Assembly: GCA_030613665.1 (NCBI GenBank) | Contig: JAUWLN010000111.1 | Coordinates: 1 to 5,796, forward strand | Direction: 5' to 3' | Source of the DNA: Dehalococcoidia bacterium | Lineage (GTDB): Bacteria; Chloroflexota; Dehalococcoidia; Dehalococcoidales; RBG-16-60-22 | Length of the DNA stretch: 5,796 bases | In this document: one piece after another, positions 1 through 4,808 of the stretch | Layout of the letters: every line of letters starts with the position of its first letter | Numbering within the stretch: position 1 is the stretch's first letter | Program-made: the position numbers and the translations under genes | The notes under the pieces: generated by a model | Told to the model about the DNA's origin: nothing | Seen by the model: only the letters and a program-made list of their open reading frames with translations | Database searches by the model: none

Positions 1-1307
1 CGCAGCGCCGCCATGAGCGCCCAGAGTCGCAAATCGTTGGGCCAGAGAGGGTATTTTTCGATATCGGCGTCATGCTCCCCCTGCGGGTCTTCCCAGAGAA
101 GGGAACGTTTGCCGAATTCCAGCGAACGCACCGCCTTCTGCAAGGCCGCCTCGAAGGTGCGGTCGATGGCCATGACCTCGCCGGTGGCCTTCATCTGCAT
201 GCCGATGACCCTATCTCCGGTGGCGAACTTGTCAAAGGGCCAGCGCGGTATCTTGACCACCACGTAGTCGAGCGCCGGCTCGAAGGAGGCCATGGTCTTG
301 CCGGTGACGGCGTTGGGTATCTCGTCGAGCCTTTTGCCCACCGCTATCTTGCTTGAGACCCGCGCGATGGGGTAGCCGGTGGCCTTGCTGGCGAGCGCGG
401 AGGAGCGGCTGACGCGGGGGTTGACCTCGATGACGTAGTACTGCTGGCTCTTGGGGTCTAAAGCGAACTGGACGTTGCAGCCCCCCTCCACCCCCAGCGC
501 CCGGATAATATCCAGGCTGGCGGTCCGCAGCATCTGGTATTCCTTGTTGGGCAGCGTCTGGCTGGGGGCGACCACTATGCTGTCGCCGGTGTGCACGCCC
601 ATGGGATCCAGGTTCTCCATGTTGCAGACGGTGATGCAGTTATCGGCGGCATCGCGCATCACCTCGTACTCTATTTCCTTCCAGCCGGTCACCGATTGCT
701 CGATTAGAACCTGGTGAATGGGACTGGCGGCGAGTCCCCCGCCGGCGACCTCTTCCAGTTCTTCCCGGGTGTGGGCAAAGCCTCCCCCCGTCCCCCCGAG
801 GGTGTAGGCGGGCCTTATGACCACGGGCAGGCCGATTTCCGCCGCCGCCTTTTTTGCCTCCTCAAGGGTGTTCACCGTGAAGCTCGGCGGCACCGGCTGG
901 CCGATTTTGATTAATAGCTGCTTGAAAAGCTCCCGGTCCTCGGCGTTGCGAATGGTCTGGATAGGCGTGCCGAGGACTTTGACGTTGTATTTATCAAGGA
1001 TGCCGGCGTCGGCCAGGGCTACGGCTAAATTCAGGCCGGTCTGCCCGCCGAGAGTGGGCAAAAGGCCGTCGGGGCGCTCCCTTTCTATAATGCGGGAAAT
1101 CACCTCCACGGTGAGCGGCTCTATATAGACGACGTCGGCGATGTCCTCGTCGGTCATGATGGTGGCCGGGTTGGAGTTGACCAGCACCGAGGTGACGCCC
1201 TCCTCGCGCATGGCCTTGCAGGCCTGCGTGCCGGCGTAGTCAAACTCCGCCGCCTGCCCGATAACTATGGGCCCAGAGCCGATAATCAGGACTTTAGAGG
1301 GTTTCAA
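1..1307 (-). CDS. carB: Carbamoyl-phosphate synthase large chain, N-terminal part (runs off the window)
   Basis: Large subunit of carbamoyl-phosphate synthase. It uses ammonia delivered by CarA, bicarbonate and two ATP to make carbamoyl phosphate for pyrimidine and arginine synthesis in the cytoplasm. 435 codons are visible, running KPSKVLIIGSGPIVIGQAAE at the N-terminus through the first ATP-grasp (carboxyphosphate) domain into the start of the oligomerisation domain. Conserved signatures: VNSNPATIMTD near 43-53, PTLGGQTGLN near 84-93, the glycine loop YTLGGTGGG at 168-176, GWKEIEYEVMRD at 208-219, DPMGVHTGDS at 234-243, and EVNPR at 294-298 (Glu294, Asn296 and Arg298 are the usual metal/ATP residues). 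The second ATP-grasp half and the allosteric domain lie beyond position 1. The start is TTG at 1307-1305: an in-frame TAA lies two codons upstream, and AGAGGAG sits 6 nt before the TTG. Nothing visible looks broken. Family assignment is certain. Confidence 0.97.
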   Translation of the reverse strand, partial: MKPSKVLIIGSGPIVIGQAAEFDYAGTQACKAMREEGVTSVLVNSNPATIMTDEDIADVVYIEPLTVEVISRIIERERPDGLLPTLGGQTGLNLAVALADAGILDKYNVKVLGTPIQTIRNAEDRELFKQLLIKIGQPVPPSFTVNTLEEAKKAAAEIGLPVVIRPAYTLGGTGGGFAHTREELEEVAGGGLAASPIHQVLIEQSVTGWKEIEYEVMRDAADNCITVCNMENLDPMGVHTGDSIVVAPSQTLPNKEYQMLRTASLDIIRALGVEGGCNVQFALDPKSQQYYVIEVNPRVSRSSALASKATGYPIARVSSKIAVGKRLDEIPNAVTGKTMASFEPALDYVVVKIPRWPFDKFATGDRVIGMQMKATGEVMAIDRTFEAALQKAVRSLEFGKRSLLWEDPQGEHDADIEKYPLWPNDLRLWALMAAL

Positions 1308-1313
1308 GAGTTA

Positions 1314-1320
1314 CTCCTCT
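1314..1320 (-). promoter_or_regulatory. Shine-Dalgarno site of carB
   Basis: On the minus strand AGAGGAG is followed by six bases and then TTG. Because an in-frame TAA lies between this site and the TTG, it fixes TTG as the carB start. It sits directly behind the stop of the upstream small gene (1326), so carB has its own ribosome binding site despite the inserted cassette. Confidence 0.85.
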
Positions 1321-1325
1321 ATGAA

Positions 1326-1727
1326 CTACTTAGTTTTCTCTGCCATAAACTTTGCTATGATGTTTTCTATAGAGTCCTTTGCTCCATAACAGAACTTTGT
1401 TACGAGCCTTTTAACTCCAAAGTACTTTGCGAGTTCCTCTCTCCTTTTTTGCCTTTCAAGGATAGATTGCAAGTTACTTTTGTGAGTATTCAAGCAGAAA
1501 ATATATAAATTTTGTTTCTCTTTGTCTGTTTTACAAAGGTCATATCCTAAATAGATATTTTCAAACATACGAAACTCCGTTGAATCTTTGCAAAATAAAT
1601 CCTCTAGAGTTACCCCGACATGAGCAAGCCATGTCTGATATTCATCGTTACCAGGATTTAATTGCTCAAGGTTAGGTATCCTATCAAGAAGCTCTTGCAA
1701 CAACTTTATCTTTTTACTTTGTCCCAT
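1326..1727 (-). CDS. Hypothetical protein, 133 aa, mostly helical
   Basis: Unrecognised cytoplasmic protein with no signal peptide or membrane segment. The start is ATG at 1727 (MGQSKKIKLL), because GGAGGTG lies exactly 6 nt upstream. A longer reading from 1781 would only add residues translated from a G-rich repeat (APLKERGKGKGEVEK) and lacks such a site. An N-terminal block of about 55 residues (LLQELLDRIPNLEQLNPGND..., W at about residue 32, then VTLEDLFCKDSTEFRMFENI) has the pattern hydrophobic-P...EY..W......LE.LF..DS.E...F. I associate that pattern with helical N-terminal domains of some prokaryotic nucleotide-binding or defence-type proteins, but the match is from memory and weak. The rest is charged helix (SILERQKRREELAKYFG) with four scattered cysteines. 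It ends 18 nt before carB, so it is likely translated from the operon mRNA. Function unknown; base composition suggests transfer. Confidence 0.75.
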   Translation of the reverse strand: MGQSKKIKLLQELLDRIPNLEQLNPGNDEYQTWLAHVGVTLEDLFCKDSTEFRMFENIYLGYDLCKTDKEKQNLYIFCLNTHKSNLQSILERQKRREELAKYFGVKRLVTKFCYGAKDSIENIIAKFMAEKTK

Positions 1728-1733
1728 CTTTTC

Positions 1734-1740
1734 CACCTCC
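1734..1740 (-). promoter_or_regulatory. Shine-Dalgarno site deciding the start of the 133-aa gene
   Basis: Minus strand GGAGGTG, then GAAAAG, then ATG at 1727. This near-consensus site with a 6-nt spacer rules for the ATG at 1727 over the upstream ATG at 1781. It lies at the downstream end of a G-rich repeat copy. Confidence 0.8.
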
Positions 1741-1750
1741 CCTTTTCCTT

Positions 1751-1768
1751 TCCCCCTCTCCTTCAAAG
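1751..1768 (-). repeat. Dispersed G-rich repeat, copy 1 (18-nt core)
   Basis: The plus-strand sequence TCCCCCTCTCCTTCAAAG occurs here and again, identically and in the same orientation, at 3415-3432 between pyrC and carA. An 18-base exact match is well beyond chance in a window of this size. The copy lies between the two cassette genes, just upstream of the Shine-Dalgarno site of the 133-aa gene. Confidence 0.75.
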
Positions 1769-1784
1769 GCGCGAAGTGCAAATA

Positions 1785-2108
1785 TTATGTCCTCGTCCAG
1801 AAAACGTTAAACATAATCCACCACGAGGTGGATTCCTTTTTAATTTTTTTTATAAGTTCCTTTCTGGTGGCTCCAGTGATGATGTCACCGTTGTCGTCTT
1901 TAACAACGTCTATATGGCGTCCCGACATATATTGCTTTACATATACTTCCCTAGCTTGTTTGGCAATTATGTCTTCTTGTCGGTCGTCCCAAGCCACGAC
2001 ATAAGCGTGCCATTCGCCATTTTTTAGCTGGTGGACATGGATGTTGCCAATCTTGAATATTGCACCTATAATATCGTCGCCGATTATATTCAATAGAGTT
2101 CGTGACAT
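1785..2108 (-). CDS. Hypothetical protein, 107 aa
   Basis: Unrecognised small soluble protein. It starts MSRTLLNIIGDDIIGAIF; the first about 60 residues alternate hydrophobic and polar in a way that suggests beta strands (IGNIHVHQL, EWHAYVVAWDD), followed by a charged stretch (QEDIIAKQAREVYVKQYMSG) and a basic end (TRKELIKKIKKES). There is no signal peptide, transmembrane segment or cysteine. The last 14 residues (TSWWIMFNVFWTRT) are oddly rich in Trp and Phe and are encoded across a hairpin with an adjacent poly-A/T run (1815-1851), so the natural C-terminus may have been replaced by reading through it. The start is ATG at 2108, with AGAGG 11 nt upstream, a weak spacing; a 17-codon frame ends 4 nt before it and may couple translation. 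Function cannot be assigned. Confidence 0.65.
   Translation of the reverse strand: MSRTLLNIIGDDIIGAIFKIGNIHVHQLKNGEWHAYVVAWDDRQEDIIAKQAREVYVKQYMSGRHIDVVKDDNGDIITGATRKELIKKIKKESTSWWIMFNVFWTRT
1815..1851 (+). terminator. Hairpin plus T-run, intrinsic-terminator-like, oriented against the operon
   Basis: Perfect 8-bp inverted repeat AATCCACC / GGTGGATT (1815-1822 and 1827-1834) with loop ACGA. On the plus strand it is followed by CC, five T, AA and eight T. Read on the plus strand it has the form of a rho-independent terminator, yet no plus-strand gene ends here. On the minus strand only a weak, broken T stretch follows, so it should not stop the operon strongly. It overlaps the 3' end of the 107-aa gene. 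It could block antisense transcription into the operon, or be a relic of the cassette's earlier setting. Confidence 0.5.
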
Positions 2109-2112
2109 AATT

Positions 2113-2166
2113 TTACATACCTCTGCCCTTCACATTTTCTCCATCAAGAAGCAGTATCTTAGCCAT
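2113..2166 (-). CDS. Possible 17-residue peptide, leader or remnant
   Basis: The frame encodes MAKILLLDGENVKGRGM. It begins 7 bases after the carA stop, with GGAGGTGAGG upstream (10 nt from the nearer GAGG to ATG), and ends 4 nt before the ATG of the 107-aa gene. The peptide loosely resembles a CarA N-terminus (compare TLLVLADGSVYEG in this window's own CarA), so it could be a remnant of a carA-like start. It could also be a translational coupling peptide, or chance. Too short for a firm call. Confidence 0.3.
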   Translation of the reverse strand: MAKILLLDGENVKGRGM

Positions 2167-2173
2167 TTCTTTT

Positions 2174-3397
2174 CTACCTCACCTCCTTAGGCCCCGTTGG
2201 AATCTCTCTCATTCTCCCTTTACCAAAGGGAGAAGCTATCATGTCTCCCCCCTTCGTAGAGGGAGAGGTTGTCGTTTCCCTCTTTGAAAAAGGGGGATTA
2301 AGGGGGGTTTTTCCCCTCACCATCTTCATAAAATCCTCAAAGAGATAGGTATTATCCAGGGGGCCGGGGGAGGCCTCGGAGTGGTACTGGATGCAGAAGA
2401 TGGGCAGTTCCCGGTGCCTCAACCCCTCCACCGTGCCGTCGTTCAAATTTATATGCGTTACCTCAAGGCTATCTTTCAACGTGTCCGGGTCAACGGCGTA
2501 GCCGTGGTTCTGGGCGGTGATGTGTATCCGGCCCGTTGCCAAGTCCCTGACGGGGTGGTTGCCGCCGCGGTGGCCGAATTTCAGTTTAAAATTCCTCCCG
2601 CCGAAGGCGCGGGCGATAAGCTGGTTCCCCAGGCAGATGCCCATCATCGGTTTCTTGTCCACCAACCCCTTAACCGTCTCAACGATATAGTCCAGAAGCT
2701 CGGGGTCGCCGGGGCCGGGGGACAGCAAAATGCCGTCGGGTTTCATTCCCAGAATGTCTTTGGCCGACGTGGCGCAGGGCACGGCGGTCACCCGACAGCC
2801 CTGCTCTTTCAAAAGCCTTAAAATGTTGTACTTCAGCCCGCAGTCCAGCACGACGATGTGGGGCAGGTTTTTATCCGCATTACCCGACTCCCAGGGGTAA
2901 GGGATGTCAGTGGATACCTGCTTCACAAAATCCTGGGTGCCGTAGTCGGGCAGCTTCTTCAGTTCCGCCAGCGCTTCTTCGGGAGGCTTTTCGCTGGTGA
3001 GGTAGCCCATCATCACCCCGTGTGAGCGCAGCTTGCGGGTGATGGCGCGGGTATCAACGCCGTGGAGGCCGGGGATATTATTTTCCAGCAGATAATCGTG
3101 CAGCGTCTGCCGGTTCAGGTAGTGGTTGGGCTGCACGCAATCCTCCCTGACGACAAAGCCCCTGACCTGGATTTTATTCGACTCAACGTCATGCGGGCTG
3201 GTGCCGTAGTTGCCGATTAATGGGTACGTGGGCACCACGATCTGGCCGGCGTAAGAGGGGTCGGTCAGCATCTCCTGGTAGCCAATCATGCTTGTGTTGA
3301 AGACCACCTCGCCGTAGGCATCAACCCCGGCGCCGAAAGATAGCCCTTCGTACACCGAGCCGTCGGCCAGTACCAGCAGTGTCTTTTTGTTTGTAAT
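2174..3397 (-). CDS. carA: Carbamoyl-phosphate synthase small chain (glutamine amidotransferase), repeat-extended C-terminus
   Basis: The glutaminase subunit hydrolyses glutamine and passes ammonia to CarB. An N-terminal CarA-specific domain (LLVLADGSVYEGLSFGAG, GEVVFNTSMIGYQEMLTDPSY, GVDTRAITRKLR) precedes a class I amidotransferase domain with GICLGNQ (nucleophile Cys255), HRGGNHPV and CIQYHSEASPGP (His339, Glu341), numbered from the ATT start. All catalytic residues are present. A GTG start at 3355 would delete the conserved LLVLADGS. Extending upstream, the frame meets a TAG at 3398-3400 with no ATG, GTG or TTG in between, and the codon right after that TAG is ATT, 8 nt behind GGGGG of a strong Shine-Dalgarno sequence. 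ATT is therefore my chosen start (407 aa; E. coli CarA is 382). The enzyme proper ends at about KMVR; the following 46 codons (KTPLNPP..., SPSTKGG, SPFGKGRMREIP) are translated repeat. It lies 106 nt after pyrC. Confidence 0.93.
   Translation of the reverse strand: MTNKKTLLVLADGSVYEGLSFGAGVDAYGEVVFNTSMIGYQEMLTDPSYAGQIVVPTYPLIGNYGTSPHDVESNKIQVRGFVVREDCVQPNHYLNRQTLHDYLLENNIPGLHGVDTRAITRKLRSHGVMMGYLTSEKPPEEALAELKKLPDYGTQDFVKQVSTDIPYPWESGNADKNLPHIVVLDCGLKYNILRLLKEQGCRVTAVPCATSAKDILGMKPDGILLSPGPGDPELLDYIVETVKGLVDKKPMMGICLGNQLIARAFGGRNFKLKFGHRGGNHPVRDLATGRIHITAQNHGYAVDPDTLKDSLEVTHINLNDGTVEGLRHRELPIFCIQYHSEASPGPLDNTYLFEDFMKMVRGKTPLNPPFSKRETTTSPSTKGGDMIASPFGKGRMREIPTGPKEVR
2177..2314 (-). repeat. 138-bp G-rich repeat insertion extending the end of carA, copy 2
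   Basis: This segment encodes the low-complexity CarA tail with NPPFSKRE, SPSTKGG and SPFGKGR motifs. Such motifs appear widely where short dispersed repeats are translated into gene ends. It is flanked in the same reading frame by near-identical sequence: AAGATGGTGAGG on the carA side (ending at 2315) and AAGGAGGTGAGG at 2177-2188. Removing one 138-base unit would give GTG AGG TAG, a stop directly after the normal CarA end KMVR. Inside are at least two inverted repeats (2212-2234 and 2244-2266) and the motif AAACCCCCCTTA, shared with copy 3 between pyrC and carA. Confidence 0.7.
2212..2234. repeat. Perfect 10-bp inverted repeat inside the carA tail
   Basis: Arms TTCTCCCTTT (2212-2221) and AAAGGGAGAA (2225-2234) pair perfectly around a 3-base loop. 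It encodes part of ASPFGKGRMR. No T-run follows on either strand, so it is not a convincing terminator. A second, imperfect hairpin with TCTCCC/GGGAGA arms follows at 2244-2266. Confidence 0.75.
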
Positions 3398-3400
3398 CTA

Positions 3401-3410
3401 CCTCACCCCC
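3401..3410 (-). promoter_or_regulatory. Shine-Dalgarno site supporting an ATT start of carA
   Basis: Minus strand GGGGGTGAGG is one mismatch from the consensus GGAGGTGA over its first eight bases. From the end of GGGGG, eight bases (TGAGGTAG) lead to ATT at 3397-3395. The TAG within these eight bases is in frame with carA, so the start must be at or after the ATT. No ATG occurs in any frame between this site and the conserved CarA N-terminus. Confidence 0.7.
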
Positions 3411-3411
3411 T

Positions 3412-3481
3412 GTGTCCCCCTCTCCTTCAAAGAAGAGGGGGAGGTTATTGGGGTAAGGGGGGTTTCACCCCTCTTGGACAC
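3412..3481 (-). repeat. G-rich palindromic repeat between pyrC and carA, copy 3
   Basis: About 70 bp bounded by GTGTCC (3412-3417) and GGACAC (3476-3481). Inside, CCCCCTCT (3416-3423) pairs with AGAGGGGG (3434-3441), and minus-strand GGGGT-GAA-ACCCC forms a small second hairpin. It shares the exact 18-mer at 3415-3432 with copy 1, and AAACCCCCCTTA plus nearby G/C runs with copy 2. It resembles a small non-autonomous, MITE- or REP-like element and fills most of the 106-nt gap; otherwise pyrC and carA would be nearly adjacent. No T-run follows the hairpins on the minus strand, so it is unlikely to end transcription. Confidence 0.7.
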
Positions 3482-3503
3482 CCTGTTTTGTAGTCCTGTC
3501 ATT

Positions 3504-4808
3504 CTATAACTCCCCGACAAATGTAACGGAATCACCCTTGTAGACAAGCTTGCCATTGTAGATGGTGGCCATCGTCCGGCCTTTCAGCACCCGGCCGGTA
3601 AGGGGCGTGTTCTTCCCTTTAGAGGTAAAGGCTTCCGGGTCCACAGCCCATTCGCGGTGTGGGTCGAAGATGGTAATATCGGCGGGCGCGCCGATGGTGA
3701 GCGTCCCGAGCCGGTTGTCTTTCAAAAGTTTCGCCGGGTCGCAGGTAAGCCTGGCGATGAGCATGTCCAGCGTGAGCTGTCCGCTGTGCACCGGCCCGAG
3801 CAGACTGCCGAACGCGGTCTCAAAGTTGCTGATGCCGGTGGCGGCCTTGATAAAATCGCACTCCTTGTCGGCGCGGGCGGGCGGGGCGTGGTCGGTGGCG
3901 ATGATATCTATGACGCCGTCTCTCAGTCCCCTGAGCAGCGACTGGTTGTCGCGTCGCGTGCGCAGCGGCGGGCTGACCTTGGCGCTGGTGTTGTAGCCGT
4001 TGCACTCCTCGTCGGTGAGGGTGAGGTGGTGGGGAGTGACCTCGGCGGTAACGTTTGCCCCGTGTTTCTTGGCATCTCGAATTAGCATCAATGCGCCCGC
4101 GGTGCTGACGTGGGCAATGTGCACGTGCCTCCCGGTCATCCTGGCCAGCATGATGTCCCGCGACACCATGATTTCCTCGGAGGCCGGCGGAATGCCGCGC
4201 AGCCCGAGCCGTTCGGCAAGCGCCCCCTCGTTCATCTGTCCGCCCTCGATGAGCGACAGCTCCTCGCAGTGGTCGATGATCGGCAGGCCTAGCTCCCTGC
4301 TTTTTTCCAGCGCCTGGCGCATTATTTCCGGGTCTTTCACCGGGCTGCCGTCGTCGCTGAAGCCAATGACCCCGGCCCCCACCAGTGCTGCCATGTCGGT
4401 CAGTTCCTCCCCTTTCCTGCCCCTGGTCACGCAGCCGATGGGCAGCACCCGGATAACGCCCGATTTCTCCGCTTCGGCCCTGACGTACTCTATTGTTTCC
4501 TTGCTATCCATAGGCGGGCTGGTGTTGGGCATGCAGCAGACTGTGGTGAAACCTCCCCTCGCCGCCGCCCGGGTACCGGTGGCGATGGTCTCCTTCTCCT
4601 CAAAACCGGGCTGCCTGAGGTGGCAGTGCAGGTCAACGAACCCCGGGCAGACCACCATCCCTTCTGCATACAGGATGTCATAATCGGTCTGGGGTGGGGT
4701 AACCCCCTGCCAGGCGATTTTCCCCTCGCTGAGCAGCAGGCTGCCCCGCTCGTCAATGCCCTGCCCCGGGTCGATAATCCGGCCGTCTTTAATCAGCAAA
4801 GATTTCAT
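3504..4808 (-). CDS. pyrC: Dihydroorotase, class I
   Basis: Zinc amidohydrolase that cyclises N-carbamoyl-aspartate to dihydroorotate, the third step of pyrimidine synthesis. 434 residues is a normal length for the class I (PyrC/AllB-like) family. Metal and substrate motifs in order: DLHCHLRQPG with His61 and His63; MPNTSPP at about 93-99; GFSDDG with the Asp at 152 or 153; IIDHCEE with His180; VHIAHVSTAG with His233; KVSPPLR at 277-283; ATDHAPP with Asp306. The HLRQPG and TDHAPP signatures favour dihydroorotase over allantoinase or hydantoinase, as does its place next to pyrB and carA. The ATG at 4808 overlaps the pyrB stop as ATGA, giving translational coupling; AAAGGG within the end of pyrB lies about 9 nt upstream. 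The stop is TAG at 3504. All expected catalytic residues are present. Confidence 0.97.
   Translation of the reverse strand: MKSLLIKDGRIIDPGQGIDERGSLLLSEGKIAWQGVTPPQTDYDILYAEGMVVCPGFVDLHCHLRQPGFEEKETIATGTRAAARGGFTTVCCMPNTSPPMDSKETIEYVRAEAEKSGVIRVLPIGCVTRGRKGEELTDMAALVGAGVIGFSDDGSPVKDPEIMRQALEKSRELGLPIIDHCEELSLIEGGQMNEGALAERLGLRGIPPASEEIMVSRDIMLARMTGRHVHIAHVSTAGALMLIRDAKKHGANVTAEVTPHHLTLTDEECNGYNTSAKVSPPLRTRRDNQSLLRGLRDGVIDIIATDHAPPARADKECDFIKAATGISNFETAFGSLLGPVHSGQLTLDMLIARLTCDPAKLLKDNRLGTLTIGAPADITIFDPHREWAVDPEAFTSKGKNTPLTGRVLKGRTMATIYNGKLVYKGDSVTFVGEL

Larger units (their letters stand above)
1320..2173 (-). other. AT-rich two-gene cassette separating carA from carB
   Basis: carA and carB are normally adjacent. 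Here about 850 bases lie between them, holding two small unrelated genes and a 17-codon frame. The stretch is visibly AT-rich (A/T runs around 1837-1858; many AAA, ATA and TTT codons), whereas carB, pyrC and pyrB are GC-rich with GGC/GTG/CTG-type codons. Two copies of the G-rich repeat found elsewhere in the operon touch it, one inside (about 1751-1768) and one at its carA edge (2177-2314). All genes stay on the operon strand with short gaps, so the cassette is probably co-transcribed. Acquisition by horizontal transfer is an inference; no transposase, integrase or attachment site is visible. Confidence 0.6.

Noticed and set aside
13..1128. Plus-strand open frames opposite carB
   Set aside because: They are antisense shadows of a well-conserved GC-rich gene, lack family features, and overlap each other.
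1326..1781. 151-aa version of the small gene starting at 1781
   Set aside because: The extra 18 residues are translated repeat sequence. GGAGGTG with a 6-nt spacer points to the ATG at 1727.
1662..2027. Plus-strand 121-codon frame across the cassette
   Set aside because: It runs antisense through the repeat, the Shine-Dalgarno sites and the hairpin/T-run (FLFNFFYKFL). It is low complexity with no start signal.
2174..3355. carA starting at GTG 3355 (393 aa)
   Set aside because: This removes the conserved LLVLADGS strand and places the start about 50 nt from the strong Shine-Dalgarno sequence. The frame extends upstream to ATT at 3397.
3412..3441. Hairpin between pyrC and carA as terminator or attenuator
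   Set aside because: No T-run follows on the minus strand, and the hairpin belongs to a dispersed repeat seen elsewhere in the window.
4000..4683. Plus-strand 227-codon frame opposite pyrC
   Set aside because: It is a Ser/Pro-rich shadow of pyrC, whose catalytic motifs are all intact on the minus strand.
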